From Alteromonas gracilis (GTDB taxonomy: Bacteria; Pseudomonadota; Gammaproteobacteria; Enterobacterales; Alteromonadaceae): a stretch of 64,000 nucleotides of DNA. The notes beneath the pieces were generated by a model. It saw only the letters and a list, made by a program, of their open reading frames with translations. It did not search any database and was not told where the DNA came from. The stretch lies in the NCBI RefSeq assembly GCF_002993325.1, contig NZ_PVNO01000005.1, positions 62,001-126,000 on the forward strand, in the 5' to 3' direction. Position numbers and translations under genes: made by a program. This document shows, one piece after another, positions 7,874 to 22,340 of the stretch. Position 1 is the first letter of the stretch. Each line of letters opens with the position of its first letter.

Positions 7874-9007
7874 CTAGGCGCGGGCTTTAAAGGGCATCCA
7901 ATCTTTCCAGACGGGCTCTAATCCTCTCGCTGCAATCGCGTTTACCACGTCTGGCACCGAACGGTTGTCGTCTATATCAAACTGATTTAATGCCTGTGAA
8001 GGTTCGCTATAGCCGCCTGGCTGCGTTTGGGACGCTGCACTCATTGATGTTATCCCCAGCGGCATTACGCCGTCTCGAAATGCGGCCGACTCGCGGGTAG
8101 AAAGCGATAGTTCAGCTTGTGGATTAAACAATCGGTGGGCGCAAATCAGCTGAAGCAAGTCACGTTCATTAGGTAGCTTGCTATTGGTAAGTGCGTTACC
8201 GCCAGTATTGTTTCCCTCACAACTTCGAAGCCTAGGAAAGGCAATAGATACGCGGCTTTGCCAATAGTGCTGTTGTATCAACTTGCCGTGAAGAGCCGTC
8301 ATAGCACTATCAACCCGCCAGTCGCCTAAACCAAGTAGCGCACCTATACCTATTTTATCTATACCGGCTTGCCCTATACGATCGCTGGCTTCTAAGCGCC
8401 ATAAAAAATCCTGTTTTTTACCCCGGGTGTGGTAGCTGGCGTAATGCTGTGGCGAATAGGTTTCCTGATACACTAAAACAGCATCTAACCCCTGGTGTTT
8501 TAGTGTTTCGTATTGCTCCCTTTTTAGCGGCTGCACTTCCATCATAAGGTAGCTCACCTTGTCACGAATAGCGCTAAGGGTTCGTTCGAAATAGTCCATG
8601 CCCACTTTAGTTTCATGTTCACCAGTCACCAGCAACACCTGAGAAAATCCCATATCATTAATGGCTTCGATTTCGGTAAGCACTTCACTTATAGATAGGG
8701 TTTTGCGCTTTATTTTATTGCTCATGGTAAAGCCGCAATAGGTACATTCATTGGCACATAGGTTCGACAGGTACAAAGGCACAAAAAGCTGCATAGTATT
8801 GCCAAAGCGATAACGAGTAAGCGCCTGTGCGCGATTTGCCATGTCCTCAAGATAGGGTGCGCCAGCGGGGGAAATCAACGCCATAAAGTCGTCTAGTGAA
8901 AGTGTACTAGCGTTTAACGCTCGCTCTACATCACTCGCGTTTTTACTGTTTATCGATAAAGCTAAATGCGACAAATCTTGCTGTATTAGCGCTTGCGCTA
9001 CTTTCAT
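7874..9007 (-). CDS. thiH: 2-iminoacetate synthase ThiH
   Basis: A 377-residue radical SAM enzyme with the CxxxCxxC cluster motif CANECTYC at residues 84-91. ThiH cleaves tyrosine to 2-iminoacetate (dehydroglycine) and p-cresol, supplying the glycine-derived part of the thiazole ring. It works with ThiG and ThiS in the cytoplasm. The start overlaps the end of thiG by four bases. Its presence, with no thiO in the operon, means the thiazole arm here is the anaerobic-type tyrosine-dependent route, as in E. coli. It is the last gene of the riboswitch-controlled operon. Confidence 0.95.
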   Translation of the reverse strand: MKVAQALIQQDLSHLALSINSKNASDVERALNASTLSLDDFMALISPAGAPYLEDMANRAQALTRYRFGNTMQLFVPLYLSNLCANECTYCGFTMSNKIKRKTLSISEVLTEIEAINDMGFSQVLLVTGEHETKVGMDYFERTLSAIRDKVSYLMMEVQPLKREQYETLKHQGLDAVLVYQETYSPQHYASYHTRGKKQDFLWRLEASDRIGQAGIDKIGIGALLGLGDWRVDSAMTALHGKLIQQHYWQSRVSIAFPRLRSCEGNNTGGNALTNSKLPNERDLLQLICAHRLFNPQAELSLSTRESAAFRDGVMPLGITSMSAASQTQPGGYSEPSQALNQFDIDDNRSVPDVVNAIAARGLEPVWKDWMPFKARA

Positions 9008-9774
9008 ACCGCCGGCTCCAAAAATGCAGTTAATGGGCTGGAAGCTTGTGCTTGACTAAACGTTGCGCCAAGCCCTGCTTCAAACGCTTTTCGGCCCGTT
9101 TCCACCGCACTGGCGAAGGCTTCTGCCATGGCGACAGGGTTTTGGGCGGTGGCGATGGCGGTATTTACCAGTACTGCATCTACGCCTATTTCCATGGCGG
9201 CCATGGCTTCACTGGGTTTTCCTATCCCAGCGTCCACAATTACCGGAATTGACGCCTGCTCAACAATAATCTGTAAGAAAGGTTTGGTTTGTAAGCCCTG
9301 ATTACTCCCAATAGGTGCGCCTAAGGGCATAACCGCGGCGCAGCCTACATCCTCTAATCGCTTGCATAAAACAGGGTCTGCGCCGCAATAGGGTAAGACG
9401 TGAAACCCTTTTTTTGCCAAAATCTCAGCGGCTTTAAGCGTTTCGATAGGGTCGGGCAATAGATAACGCTGATCAGGGTGAATTTCTAGCTTTATCCAAG
9501 GGCTACCTAATGCTTCGTAGGAAAGCTCAGCCGCAAAAACAGCTTCTTGTGCATTTTTAGCCCCCGATGTATTAGGTAATAAAGTCACTCCTAATTCTCG
9601 AAGTGCTTTTAACGTTTGGTCTTGCCCGCTGCTGCTCGCTACGCGTTTCATGGCTAGCGTAACGATATTGCTTTGTGCGGCAGCCACCGCATTTTTCATA
9701 ATGGTGGCGTTACTAAATTTTCCCGTACCGGTTAAAAGACGTGATGTAAACGTGTGGTTTGCGAGCGTTAGCAT
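9004..9774 (-). CDS. thiG: Thiazole synthase ThiG
   Basis: A 256-residue TIM-barrel protein very like E. coli ThiG: LLTGTGKF near the start, [25 protein letters not shown] with the Schiff-base lysine at residue 95, [20 protein letters not shown], and APIGSNQGL. It condenses deoxyxylulose 5-phosphate, dehydroglycine and ThiS thiocarboxylate into the thiazole phosphate. It sits one base after the thiS stop and overlaps thiH by four bases, so translation of the three genes is probably coupled. Confidence 0.96.
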   Translation of the reverse strand: MLTLANHTFTSRLLTGTGKFSNATIMKNAVAAAQSNIVTLAMKRVASSSGQDQTLKALRELGVTLLPNTSGAKNAQEAVFAAELSYEALGSPWIKLEIHPDQRYLLPDPIETLKAAEILAKKGFHVLPYCGADPVLCKRLEDVGCAAVMPLGAPIGSNQGLQTKPFLQIIVEQASIPVIVDAGIGKPSEAMAAMEIGVDAVLVNTAIATAQNPVAMAEAFASAVETGRKAFEAGLGATFSQAQASSPLTAFLEPAV

Positions 9775-9775
9775 T

Positions 9776-9985
9776 TTAGCCTCCTGCCACTAAGGTAAAG
9801 ATATCAACGGTGTCGTTGTCGTTGAGGTAAGTAGTCGACCACTCTCGTTTGCTCACAATAGCCGTATTTTTAGCGATAGCAGTGCCGTCTACGTCGATTT
9901 GCTTAAGCGCAATGAGTTCGCTTAATGAGATGGGGGCAATCACGTTTAAAGGTTGATTGTTCACATTTACTTTAATTTGGGTCAT
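9776..9985 (-). CDS. thiS: Sulfur carrier protein ThiS
   Basis: A 69-residue ubiquitin-like protein ending in AGG. The C-terminal Gly-Gly is the residue adenylated by ThiF and converted to a thiocarboxylate. I start it at the ATG at 9985, which has GAGGT five bases upstream; an open frame continues upstream to 10048 but has no comparable site and lies inside thiF. The start therefore overlaps the thiF end by 14 bases. The pattern [17 protein letters not shown] is typical of the family. Confidence 0.93.
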   Translation of the reverse strand: MTQIKVNVNNQPLNVIAPISLSELIALKQIDVDGTAIAKNTAIVSKREWSTTYLNDNDTVDIFTLVAGG

Positions 9986-10779
9986 GACATACCTCGCAGG
10001 TTGAAGAGGGGGGAAGTATGAAGCTTTGGAGCGAACCTTGACTGGCATTCCCGGTTAGGTAATGGCCCCACTTTATGTCGGCGTTGAATCTTTTAGCTAA
10101 AAACAGCAAAGCCTGTGTAGCTTGATGGCAGGCGGCCATACCAACTACTGGGCCTAGCACGCCTTTGCTTAGGCAGTCTTCGCGCACGTCTATGTGTTCA
10201 ACAAGACAAGCGTAACAACCGATGCGTTTGTTGTTTTGAGGTAAGTTCAATGCTTGCCAGCGTAGCCCGCTTGCCGCCGCAATAAAAAGCGGAATAGAGG
10301 CACGATGGGTAACGGCATTAATGTACTTACGCGTTTCGATGTTATCGGTACAATCAAGTACGCAATCGGCTGTAGAAATTAATGTTGGTAAGTTCTTACT
10401 ATCAGCGTAAATGCTTTTAATTATGATGTTAAGTTTGGAGTCAACTTTGCGTAATTCATTAAATAGCGATTTTGCTTTTAGCTCGCCAAGGTGCATTTCA
10501 TTGTAAGTCACTTGGCGCTGCAGATTACTTATATCTACGGTGTCGCCGTCAACTAATGTAATGGTTCCTACACCGGCCCCAGCTAAATACCGAGCGACTA
10601 AGCTACCTAATCCGCCAAGGCCAATTACCACTGCATGGGAACTGGCAAGCTTTGCTTGTCCCTCATCTGTAACGCTATCAAGCATGAGTTGTCTGCTGTA
10701 GCGCCTTATGTCTTGCGTGTTTAATGAGTGCTCAAATACTTGGCCTGCCGAGTGAGCAGTGGGCTGGATGAATGAGTGG

Positions 10780-10787
<8 letters not shown>
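9972..10787 (-). CDS. thiF: ThiS adenylyltransferase ThiF
   Basis: An E1-like protein of 271 residues when started at the TTG at 10787. That TTG is preceded at ideal distance by a perfect AAGGAGG (10794-10800) lying in the last codons of thiDE. It has RRYSRQLMLD, the nucleotide loop GLGGLGS, DGDTVDISNLQRQ, DCTDN, and two zinc-cysteine pairs (CYAC and CEVC). It adenylates the ThiS C-terminus so that sulfur can be loaded. The frame stays open upstream to 10850, but that part overlaps thiE and is not thiF-like. It overlaps thiDE by eight bases and thiS by 14. Confidence 0.93.
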
Positions 10788-14525
<3,738 letters not shown>

Positions 14526-14620
14526 CTTGTTCCCTTCGCAGGTATTAGCCTGATCAGGTTCAACGGATCCCACTTTCGCGGTCTCAGCTTACTGGGTTAC
14601 CAGTGAAGCACTCCGACAAG
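14526..14620 (-). promoter_or_regulatory. TPP riboswitch (Thi box) upstream of thiC
   Basis: On the minus strand the element begins CTTGTCGGAGTGC, contains GCTGAGA and ACCTGATCAGGCTAATACC, and ends GCGAAGGGAACAAG. These are the conserved blocks of the THI element in the right order. The outer CTTGT and ACAAG arms form helix P1. It lies about 270 bases before the thiC ATG. It binds thiamine pyrophosphate and represses the thi operon. I see no strong terminator between it and thiC, so translational control is more likely. Confidence 0.95.
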
Positions 14621-14775
14621 TAATTTATTTTATTCGCGCTTAAAACAAGGTCTGCTCACTAGAACTGAGTGTTTTTAGACACAAGTTTAGAGCACGAATT
14701 TACTGTTCCTTTTTACTATATCTTCAATTTTACGGTTAATACAAGTACTACCAGCTAGGTTAAATGAAACGTCAC

Positions 14776-15951
14776 CTAGCCAGCTAATTGCTGACCCTCT
14801 TTATAAAGCTGCAGGGCTGTAGCTGTATCTTGTTGGCGCTCACTGATAGCAGAAAGCAACAGCAAATCTTCTTTACGCGATTTCATTTTTGTTGCTTTGA
14901 GCAAGGCTTTTTCAGCCAACACATCGTCGCCTGAGTTAAACGCAACTTGGCCTAGCGTTGAATACAGTTCAACATTTTCGTCGTCTTGTTTAATCCAGCT
15001 TTCTAACAACCGTAATGAGGGCGATGCGTCAGGGATATTAAGCTGCGTGAACAACGGGAACAGGGCGCTATTCGGGCCACGTTTTTGCCATTCAACCAAC
15101 AGTTGCTGCGCGTCTGCATGCATGCCTTGGTCAAGCAACTGCTGAACATACGCAGCGCGATATGCATCGTCATGACGCAGTTTGCGCGGCAGCGTCTCCC
15201 AATATGATTTAAGCTCAACAGCACCTTGCTTACTGGCAATTTCTGCAAATTTACCTTTGGCAATACGCTGGCTCCATGCTGTGTAATCGTCTTTAGGTAG
15301 CGCCTTGCGCCAGGCAGAAAGATTGTCTTGCAATACTTGCCACTTACCCAGCTTGGCAAGAATGCGCGCTTTAAGCTGAACAACTTGCTTGTTCTCGCGC
15401 TCTTTTTCTTCAAGTTCATCAAGCTTTTCAAGGGCCGCGTCGTATTTCTCTTCGGCCATATCGACACGGGCGTGCATGACTGTAGCGGCTACTTTTGCGT
15501 TAGGGAAGTCAGAGGCCTGCACTAAGAAATAACGGGCTTTTGACAGGTCATTATTAGCAAGCGCAATTTGAGCTGATGCTAAATAGTTAACGCCTTCAAA
15601 ATCTCCGTTTGTAGTTTTGCTTAACGACTTTTGAGCGCTCTCGAAATCGCCAGACGCCATAGCGTGAAGGCCATCATAAAAAGCGCGTTTGCGCTTGCGC
15701 TCACCCAGTGTACCAAACCACTTATGAGAGCCCGTTATCAGGCTTAACGCCCACACAACAAATCTCGATAGTACATACCAAGCGATAACGGCACCAATCA
15801 CCAATATACAAAAGCTGATTACCGTCATTTCAATGGCAGTACTGCCAAGAGAAATAAGCACGTAACCTTTATCGCCAAGTAGCATTGGTCCAACAATCAG
15901 TGCAACAACGAATGCGGCTAATACCGCAAGGGCAATAGCTAACCATTTCAT
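14776..15951 (-). CDS. hemY: HemY protein (TPR membrane protein of haem operon)
   Basis: A 391-residue protein. It has an N-terminal membrane helix (about 4-24) and a second one (about 40-62), then a long stretch of tetratricopeptide-like helices rich in A/L/K. The pattern WFGTLGERKRKRAFYDGLHAMASGDFESA is typical of the HemY N-terminal domain. HemY is an inner-membrane protein encoded with late haem genes in gammaproteobacteria; it is not the Bacillus protoporphyrinogen oxidase of the same name. Its precise role in haem synthesis is unresolved. Its start overlaps hemX by four bases, so it is last in hemC-hemD-hemX-hemY. Confidence 0.9.
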   Translation of the reverse strand: MKWLAIALAVLAAFVVALIVGPMLLGDKGYVLISLGSTAIEMTVISFCILVIGAVIAWYVLSRFVVWALSLITGSHKWFGTLGERKRKRAFYDGLHAMASGDFESAQKSLSKTTNGDFEGVNYLASAQIALANNDLSKARYFLVQASDFPNAKVAATVMHARVDMAEEKYDAALEKLDELEEKERENKQVVQLKARILAKLGKWQVLQDNLSAWRKALPKDDYTAWSQRIAKGKFAEIASKQGAVELKSYWETLPRKLRHDDAYRAAYVQQLLDQGMHADAQQLLVEWQKRGPNSALFPLFTQLNIPDASPSLRLLESWIKQDDENVELYSTLGQVAFNSGDDVLAEKALLKATKMKSRKEDLLLLSAISERQQDTATALQLYKEGQQLAG

Positions 15952-17120
15952 AGTGCGCTTGCTCCTTGTCCAAATACCTGTTTAACACGGCTATCTAGCA
16001 AACGCTCTAAAGGCTTTTGCGAGGCCAGCTCAGTAGGAATAGGACGGGAAATGTCAGTGGCAATAAGATTTTGTAGCGCTTCTACAAAGCCGGTCACCTG
16101 GCTTTTCTCTGTATCGTATTTTTCGATAATTAGCGTTTGGGCATATTGCAGTGATTGATTATATAAGCCTGCGTCGCCTTGAAGTGCGGCAGTTTGTGCG
16201 TGCATGAGCTGCAGTCGAAGCTGCTCTTTCGCTAAAAATTGCGCTTCTAAAGAAAGCACTGGCTCAATCGGACCTTCAATGGTTTTAACGGTTAAGAAAT
16301 CATTAACCAAAGAGCGCCATACTTTTGCAAGGTTGTCTTGCCAATCGTCAGCAGATTCCGACAAGGTAGTGTCTTCGGCGCTGGCGTCTTCTGGTTTCTC
16401 AAAGGTATCAAGAGGAAGCTTGTCAATTTGTGCCATCATGCCGGTAAGCGCAAGGGCGACCGAGCTCTGAGAGACAGGGTTAAGCTGCTGCAGTGTTTGA
16501 ATGTCTTCCGCTAGGCTTGCGCGAACAGGCAGTACTGAAGGGTCTGCTAGAGACTTCAAGCGCTTATCTGCATTAACAAGAAGTAAAATGGCGGTGCGTA
16601 CGTCGTTTTCCAACCACAGCTTTCTGCCTGCCATACGCACTAAATAGTCGGCTTCGGCTATTAACCAGTCTGTGGGGCGGCGACCTTCCATATTGTTAAG
16701 TTGCTGCAGTGTAGACTCAGCTTGCAGAGAGAGTTGTTCGTTCTGCGTTTTCAGTTCGTCCACTGTGCTTTGTAAGGATTGGTTTGTTCGCGCTACGTCT
16801 TGTAGCGTCGCTAAAATGTCAGCGCGCTCACGTTCAATGGCGTTCAATTTCGTCGCGTTACTTTGCTGGGTAGTGGCAGAGTCAGCGCTTGCCGACTGCT
16901 GCTGCATATAATACCAATAACCAGCGCCAGCCATGCCTAACACTATTAAAAATAGGATGATTACAACGAACCATAATAGGCCATTGCCTGATGATTTCTT
17001 TTGCTTAGCGCCAGACTTTGTCGATTCGCTCTGTGTGGCAGAAGACTCAATTACTTCTTTTTCAGCATCCACGTTTACGCGTTCCTCTACTTGTGGGCTA
17101 TTTTCGTTATTATTGGCCAT
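15948..17120 (-). CDS. hemX: HemX membrane protein (putative uroporphyrinogen-III C-methyltransferase family)
   Basis: A 390-residue protein. It has an acidic, Ser/Glu/Lys-rich cytoplasmic N-terminus, one membrane helix (about residues 48-70, LLWFVVIILFLIVLGMAGAG), a coiled coil (about 85-145), and a C-terminal HemX domain with DWLIAEADYLVRMAGRKLWL. Despite its database name there is no SAM-methyltransferase motif; the family is best regarded as a haem-operon membrane protein of unknown action. It is directly joined to hemD (one base apart) and overlaps hemY. Confidence 0.92.
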   Translation of the reverse strand: MANNNENSPQVEERVNVDAEKEVIESSATQSESTKSGAKQKKSSGNGLLWFVVIILFLIVLGMAGAGYWYYMQQQSASADSATTQQSNATKLNAIERERADILATLQDVARTNQSLQSTVDELKTQNEQLSLQAESTLQQLNNMEGRRPTDWLIAEADYLVRMAGRKLWLENDVRTAILLLVNADKRLKSLADPSVLPVRASLAEDIQTLQQLNPVSQSSVALALTGMMAQIDKLPLDTFEKPEDASAEDTTLSESADDWQDNLAKVWRSLVNDFLTVKTIEGPIEPVLSLEAQFLAKEQLRLQLMHAQTAALQGDAGLYNQSLQYAQTLIIEKYDTEKSQVTGFVEALQNLIATDISRPIPTELASQKPLERLLDSRVKQVFGQGASAL

Positions 17121-17852
17121 TTAATACTCCCAGTTATCCTTTACCCAGGCGATGAGCGCCTGATCGGTGGCTCGCTGACAAATGCCAACCTTTTTAATAC
17201 CTTTAACAGTCAGGGTGTTGGCAATACGACTACTTACTGTTAACCACGGAAAGTCGAATAATGCGTCACCATAGTGTGCTAACAGCTGTAGTGCCATTGC
17301 TTCGCTTGTAGCGATAATGCCGCTAACGTCGCTCATTTTCCACCGTTTTGTGTAAATTGGACGGCTAAGTAGCTCTCTTTTATAAACGTTAAAGCAATTT
17401 ACTAGAATTCCTCGTTCGTTTAATCCGTCAGCAATTGCACTTCGCCCACCTTCGCCTTTAATAATAACGACGTGTTGACAGTTTGCCTCATTAAGTTGAT
17501 GCATTGCCAATATACCTTCCGATGTATGAACGTCAGGCGTAACAATTTTATCTATCGGAAAAACGTCTAGCTCAGATTGTAGTTTACGCAATGTCGCATC
17601 ACCCACTGCCACAATGAGCGGTGGGTTTTCAAAAGTTTTATTAAGGCCTGCTATTGCAGATTTCACTGCGTATACGCTGGTCACTACAATCACATTAACG
17701 GGGTTATTCTGCAGAAATTCAGCGGCAGCGCTACTTTCTGAAGAAACCGGCGTAATATCTGAGGTGGCTATGCCCACGGCATCTAAGCCAGCTTTTTCAA
17801 AAGCTATCGCACTGGCTTTTAATTTCGGTAAGGGGCGAGTAAACAGTAGCAT
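17121..17852 (-). CDS. hemD: Uroporphyrinogen-III synthase HemD
   Basis: A 243-residue two-domain protein with the weakly conserved HemD pattern: LFTRP at the start, VTSVYAVKSAI, ILAMHQL, VVIIKGEGGRSAIADGLNERG, and IATSEAMALQLL. It cyclises hydroxymethylbilane with inversion of ring D to give uroporphyrinogen III, the branch point to haem, sirohaem and B12. It lies about 100 bases after hemC and directly before hemX. HemD is poorly conserved, so the context adds much of the confidence. Confidence 0.93.
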   Translation of the reverse strand: MLLFTRPLPKLKASAIAFEKAGLDAVGIATSDITPVSSESSAAAEFLQNNPVNVIVVTSVYAVKSAIAGLNKTFENPPLIVAVGDATLRKLQSELDVFPIDKIVTPDVHTSEGILAMHQLNEANCQHVVIIKGEGGRSAIADGLNERGILVNCFNVYKRELLSRPIYTKRWKMSDVSGIIATSEAMALQLLAHYGDALFDFPWLTVSSRIANTLTVKGIKKVGICQRATDQALIAWVKDNWEY

Positions 17853-17953
17853 GTAAACGAAGCTTCATCCTTTTTGGTTTTCGCCATATCGCGCGAAATA
17901 AATTAGCGCATGGGCAAATTAAACATAGCTTCCCAATGTGAGTAAAAAGCGCT

Positions 17954-18892
17954 TTAGTTGTAAAGCGCCTTAAGAATTTCTCCTGCACCTTGTTCTAGAA
18001 GGGCTTCAGCAACCTCAACACCTATGTCCTTGGCGTTTTCTCTAGATGCTGTCGCTGAGGCAAAAAGAAGCTCAGTGCCGTCTGGTTTACCTACCATGCC
18101 GGTTAGCGTTAGCACGTCACCATCAAGTGTAGCAAAGCTACCAATCGGTACTTGGCATCCGCCTTCTAGTCGCTCGTTCATGGCGCGTTCTGCCGTAACA
18201 CGGGTATTAGTGTCAACGTGGTTTAAGGCTTGAAGTAAAGCGATTAACTCTTCGTCATCGTTACGGCATTCGATCCCTACTGCACCTTGCCCTACTGCGG
18301 GTAATGAAATATCCGCCGGTAATGGCATGCGAATTCGAGATTCCATTTCAAGGCGTATAAGGCCTGCTGAGGCCAATATGATGGCGTCATACTCACCGGC
18401 ATCCAGTTTTGCTATACGAGTATTCACATTGCCGCGAAGATCTTTAATGACAAGGTCAGGACGGTGTTTACGAATTTGACACTGTCTGCGAAGGCTTGAT
18501 GTGCCAACCACAGCACCTTGGGGTAGGGCGTCTAAGCTGTCGTGATGATTGGATACGAAGGCATCGAACGGGTTTTCACGCTCGCATATGGCATGCAAAC
18601 CAAATCCATCAGGAAACGCTACAGGAACATCTTTCATTGAATGCACGGCAATATCAGCGCGGCCCTCGAGCATGGCAATTTCAAGCTCTTTGATAAACAG
18701 GCCTTTACCGCCAATTTTTGCCAAAGGCGTATCTAATATTTTGTCGCCCTGCGTACTCATGGGAACAAGCTCAACAGTCATTGAAGGATAATGCTCCAAC
18801 AATTTAGCCTTCACATACTCTGCTTGCCAAAGTGCTAGCGCACTTTTTCTAGTAGCAATTCGAACGGTGCGGGTGGTGTTGAGGTGACTCAT
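17954..18892 (-). CDS. hemC: Porphobilinogen deaminase HemC
   Basis: A 312-residue enzyme with [50 protein letters not shown], and [14 protein letters not shown], where Cys246 carries the dipyrromethane cofactor. It polymerises four porphobilinogens into hydroxymethylbilane. It is first in the hemC-D-X-Y cluster. Many gammaproteobacteria have cyaA divergent from hemC; here the divergent gene is a diguanylate cyclase instead. Confidence 0.97.
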   Translation of the reverse strand: MSHLNTTRTVRIATRKSALALWQAEYVKAKLLEHYPSMTVELVPMSTQGDKILDTPLAKIGGKGLFIKELEIAMLEGRADIAVHSMKDVPVAFPDGFGLHAICERENPFDAFVSNHHDSLDALPQGAVVGTSSLRRQCQIRKHRPDLVIKDLRGNVNTRIAKLDAGEYDAIILASAGLIRLEMESRIRMPLPADISLPAVGQGAVGIECRNDDEELIALLQALNHVDTNTRVTAERAMNERLEGGCQVPIGSFATLDGDVLTLTGMVGKPDGTELLFASATASRENAKDIGVEVAEALLEQGAGEILKALYN

Positions 18893-19087
18893 GATTATTC
18901 CAAACTAATAAAAAAGATGAACTAAAGCGACGTATCACTGAACGTCATACGAGATACTCGTAGTATACGCATTTTCTGAATTAATGTTTGAAAATAGCAG
19001 TAGTTTTCTTCTTTGTTATTAGTAAGTAAACAGTCTATGCTAGGAACTGTCACGAAGTATTTGAGCAATTATGGAGAGCATCCTTTT

Positions 19088-20149
19088 ATGGATAATGCAT
19101 CGCTGAGGCAGCTTCTTAAAGGCGCCCAGCAAGATCAGGCAGAAAGGAAACGCAGAAGAGCAACCCTGTACTTCATTTCCTATGTAGGCGGCACAATTAT
19201 GGCCTTCATGGCGTGGCTCAATGTGGGCACGGACAACCCACTTTTAGTGGGCATGCTAGCGGGGTCTGCCGCGTTTGTGTACGCAAATGTCATGCTTTCT
19301 CACATATTTCCGCGCGCAGATATCTTTTACTACATTGCCGGGCTTGTGGTGATGTTTACAATAAACGGCTTAATTTACACGGGCGGGCTTAATAATACGG
19401 GCCTCTACTTTATCTTTCCTTTGCTTTTCGTTCAGATTGTCGTGGTGCAATTTAAACCTGCCTTGGCCTACGTAGCGATTACGGTGGGGATAGCCATTTT
19501 CATGCTTTATAACCAAAACCATATTCTGGCAGTTTATCCCGACGAGCATGTTTCACGCTTTCTTATTGCGACATTCTGTTTCATTTGCGTAGCCTTTATC
19601 GGCGAAAATTTTTGGCATCAAAGCCGTAGAGAAATGCTACGTGAGAATTTTGAAAGAATGCGTCAGGCGAACACCGATCCGCTAACAAAATTACCCAACA
19701 GGCGTTTTCTTGAAGCAGTGTTTTTTGAAAAGGCGATGCAAGACCCAGCAGCATACTTTCCGTTGAGCGCTGTGGTGGTTGATATCGATTACTTTAAAAA
19801 GATTAACGACACCTACGGTCACGATATAGGCGACGAGGTGTTGATTCACTTTGCCAGCTTGATGAAAGAAACCGTCAGAGCGACCGACGTTGTTGCAAGA
19901 ACAGGCGGCGAAGAGTTTTTAGTGCTCTTTCCCCATGCATCACTTAGTCAAGCCGTAAAGTTAGCTGAAAAAATGAGAAAGGCGATTGAGGCCAACCCCT
20001 TTGTAGAGGGTGACATCAATCACCCCATTACAGCAAGCTTTGGTGTAGCGACCGCTCTCACTGACACCAGCTTGCATGCATGCTTAAAGCAGGCAGACGA
20101 CAACCTTTACAAAGCTAAAAACGGAGGTAGAAACCGCGTTGTCGAGTAG
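19088..20149 (+). CDS. Membrane diguanylate cyclase (GGDEF)
   Basis: A 353-residue protein started at the ATG at 19088, which has GGAGAG nine bases upstream; a weaker TTG start at 19013 is possible. The first half has about six membrane helices with no recognised sensory domain. The C-terminal GGDEF domain has NTDPLTKLPNRRF, VVDIDYFKKINDTYGHDIGDE, the active-site GGEEF, and an inhibitory RxxD site (RATD) five residues before it. It is therefore predicted to make cyclic di-GMP and to be feedback-inhibited. It is divergent from hemC and ends two bases before a convergent esterase gene. Confidence 0.9.
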   Translation: MDNASLRQLLKGAQQDQAERKRRRATLYFISYVGGTIMAFMAWLNVGTDNPLLVGMLAGSAAFVYANVMLSHIFPRADIFYYIAGLVVMFTINGLIYTGGLNNTGLYFIFPLLFVQIVVVQFKPALAYVAITVGIAIFMLYNQNHILAVYPDEHVSRFLIATFCFICVAFIGENFWHQSRREMLRENFERMRQANTDPLTKLPNRRFLEAVFFEKAMQDPAAYFPLSAVVVDIDYFKKINDTYGHDIGDEVLIHFASLMKETVRATDVVARTGGEEFLVLFPHASLSQAVKLAEKMRKAIEANPFVEGDINHPITASFGVATALTDTSLHACLKQADDNLYKAKNGGRNRVVE

Positions 20150-20151
20150 CC

Positions 20152-20823
20152 CTATTTCAAACGGGTTTGAAGCCACGCGCTAATATCGTTGAGTTCTTGC
20201 ATGCACACATTGTGTTGCATGGTATAGGTCTGCCACGTGGCATTAAATCCGCATTCGCTTAGCGTTTTAAACGCTGCATTTCCCATGAACACAGGCACTA
20301 CTTCGTCTTGTTCGCCGTGAGCCATCATAATCGGTGTATCGCGATTGATATCTTTTGCTTCATTACTTAACAATGATGGCTCACACATATAAGTAGAGAG
20401 CGCAAGTACACCGGCAAGTTTGTGTGCAAACCTAGGTGCCAAATGAAGCGCGATAACTCCCCCTTGTGAAAACCCAGCAAGTATGATGCGTTCTGATGGT
20501 ATGCCGCTTTCAATCTGCGCTTCAATGAGCTGTTCAACTTGCTCTGCTGATGCTTTAACACCTTCTAAATCTGCGCGGCTTTCGAAGTCTAATGACTTAA
20601 TATCGTACCAAGCTCGCATACGCATACCGTTGTTAATAGTGATAGGGCGTTCTGGGGCATGGGGAAAAAGAAACTTAACGGACAAAGATTCGGGAAGTTT
20701 AAGTTCTGGCACGATAGGAGCAAAACCGTGACCTGAATCGCCAAGGCCGTGAAGCCAGATAACGCAGGCATCGGGCGCAGCAGTTGGATTAATCTCTACG
20801 CACGGCAGAAGTTGCTGAGTCAT
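20152..20823 (-). CDS. Carboxylesterase / phospholipase-type alpha/beta hydrolase
   Basis: A 223-residue alpha/beta hydrolase of the abhydrolase_2 (acyl-protein thioesterase/carboxylesterase) family. It has VIWLHGLGDSGHGF near residue 22, the nucleophile elbow GFSQGG around residue 115, the acid in HGEQDEVVP, and the catalytic His in MQHNVC near the end. Family members hydrolyse short-chain esters or acyl-thioesters in the cytoplasm. The physiological substrate is not indicated. It is convergent with the upstream diguanylate cyclase gene. Confidence 0.9.
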   Translation of the reverse strand: MTQQLLPCVEINPTAAPDACVIWLHGLGDSGHGFAPIVPELKLPESLSVKFLFPHAPERPITINNGMRMRAWYDIKSLDFESRADLEGVKASAEQVEQLIEAQIESGIPSERIILAGFSQGGVIALHLAPRFAHKLAGVLALSTYMCEPSLLSNEAKDINRDTPIMMAHGEQDEVVPVFMGNAAFKTLSECGFNATWQTYTMQHNVCMQELNDISAWLQTRLK

Positions 20824-21098
20824 TCTTTATTTCCTAGTTAAGTTTGTTGCTTTATCACCAATGGCTTCCTTTCTCACAGGCAATCTCTATCTTTCTACAA
20901 ATGGTGGCGGCAGAGTTATGATTCTGACCCAACCATATAGAAATTTATTATTTTTAGTTATTTGCTATTACCGTCCTTCGATTTAAACGAAGGTAAACAT
21001 CTTCCATTGATGGATAAACTGAATAATCAGAGTTACGGCGCAATGGCTTAATATGCTATCATTGCCACCTGAAATCACCACATTTTGATAAATTTTAA

Positions 21099-21746
<648 letters not shown>

Positions 21747-21916
21747 GTTTACCATATCGTGTATGGCGTTTGCTTGAAGGCCTGAAGATCAGCAATTCGT
21801 CGCCCAGATCTGACTGCTTCAATTTCAAACAAAACACTAGGATCGCGCAGTGTGTTTGTGTATACTACGCGGCCGTTTTTTGAATAAATTGCTCAACCTA
21901 ATTTCCGGAGAAATAC

Positions 21917-22189
21917 ATGGCTCGCGTAACTGTAGAAGATGCCGTAGATAAAATTGGTAACCGCTTTGACCTAGTGCTTGTTGCTGCACGCCGTGCACGT
22001 CAAATTGCCACTGGAGGAAAAGATCCTATGGTTGACGTTCAAAACGATAAGCCAACTGTAACAGCACTTCGCGAAATTGAAGAAGGTTTAGTGACTGCTG
22101 CTACGCTAGAACAAGCGGATCTTCAAGCTCAAGAACAGCAAGAACACGCTGAGTTTGCCTCTGTTGCGAACATTTTATCTGATCAGTAA
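21917..22189 (+). CDS. rpoZ: RNA polymerase omega subunit
   Basis: A 90-residue protein, the usual length for omega. It begins [20 protein letters not shown] and has [13 protein letters not shown] and [12 protein letters not shown], all diagnostic. It assists beta-prime folding and forms part of the ppGpp-binding site on RNA polymerase, which fits its place next to spoT. The Shine-Dalgarno CCGGAG is nine bases upstream. A strong terminator follows it. Confidence 0.97.
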   Translation: MARVTVEDAVDKIGNRFDLVLVAARRARQIATGGKDPMVDVQNDKPTVTALREIEEGLVTAATLEQADLQAQEQQEHAEFASVANILSDQ

Positions 22190-22221
22190 AACTTACTTTC
22201 AACGGTTTTAGCTGTAATTTG

Positions 22222-22260
22222 GCGCCAGTGCTTTGAAAAAAGCACTGGCGCTTTGCTTTT
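22222..22260 (+). terminator. Intrinsic terminator after rpoZ
   Basis: The perfect 10-bp arms GCGCCAGTGC (22222-22231) and GCACTGGCGC (22242-22251) flank a ten-base loop and are followed by a T-rich tract. It implies that spoT also has its own promoter downstream, or that read-through is partial. Confidence 0.85.
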
Positions 22261-22340
22261 GGTGTATTGGCTTATTGCACAATAAAACGTATTCTTAGTG
22301 TTATAACGTTTTGTAAGAGTGATTAGGGTAACGCTTCGCT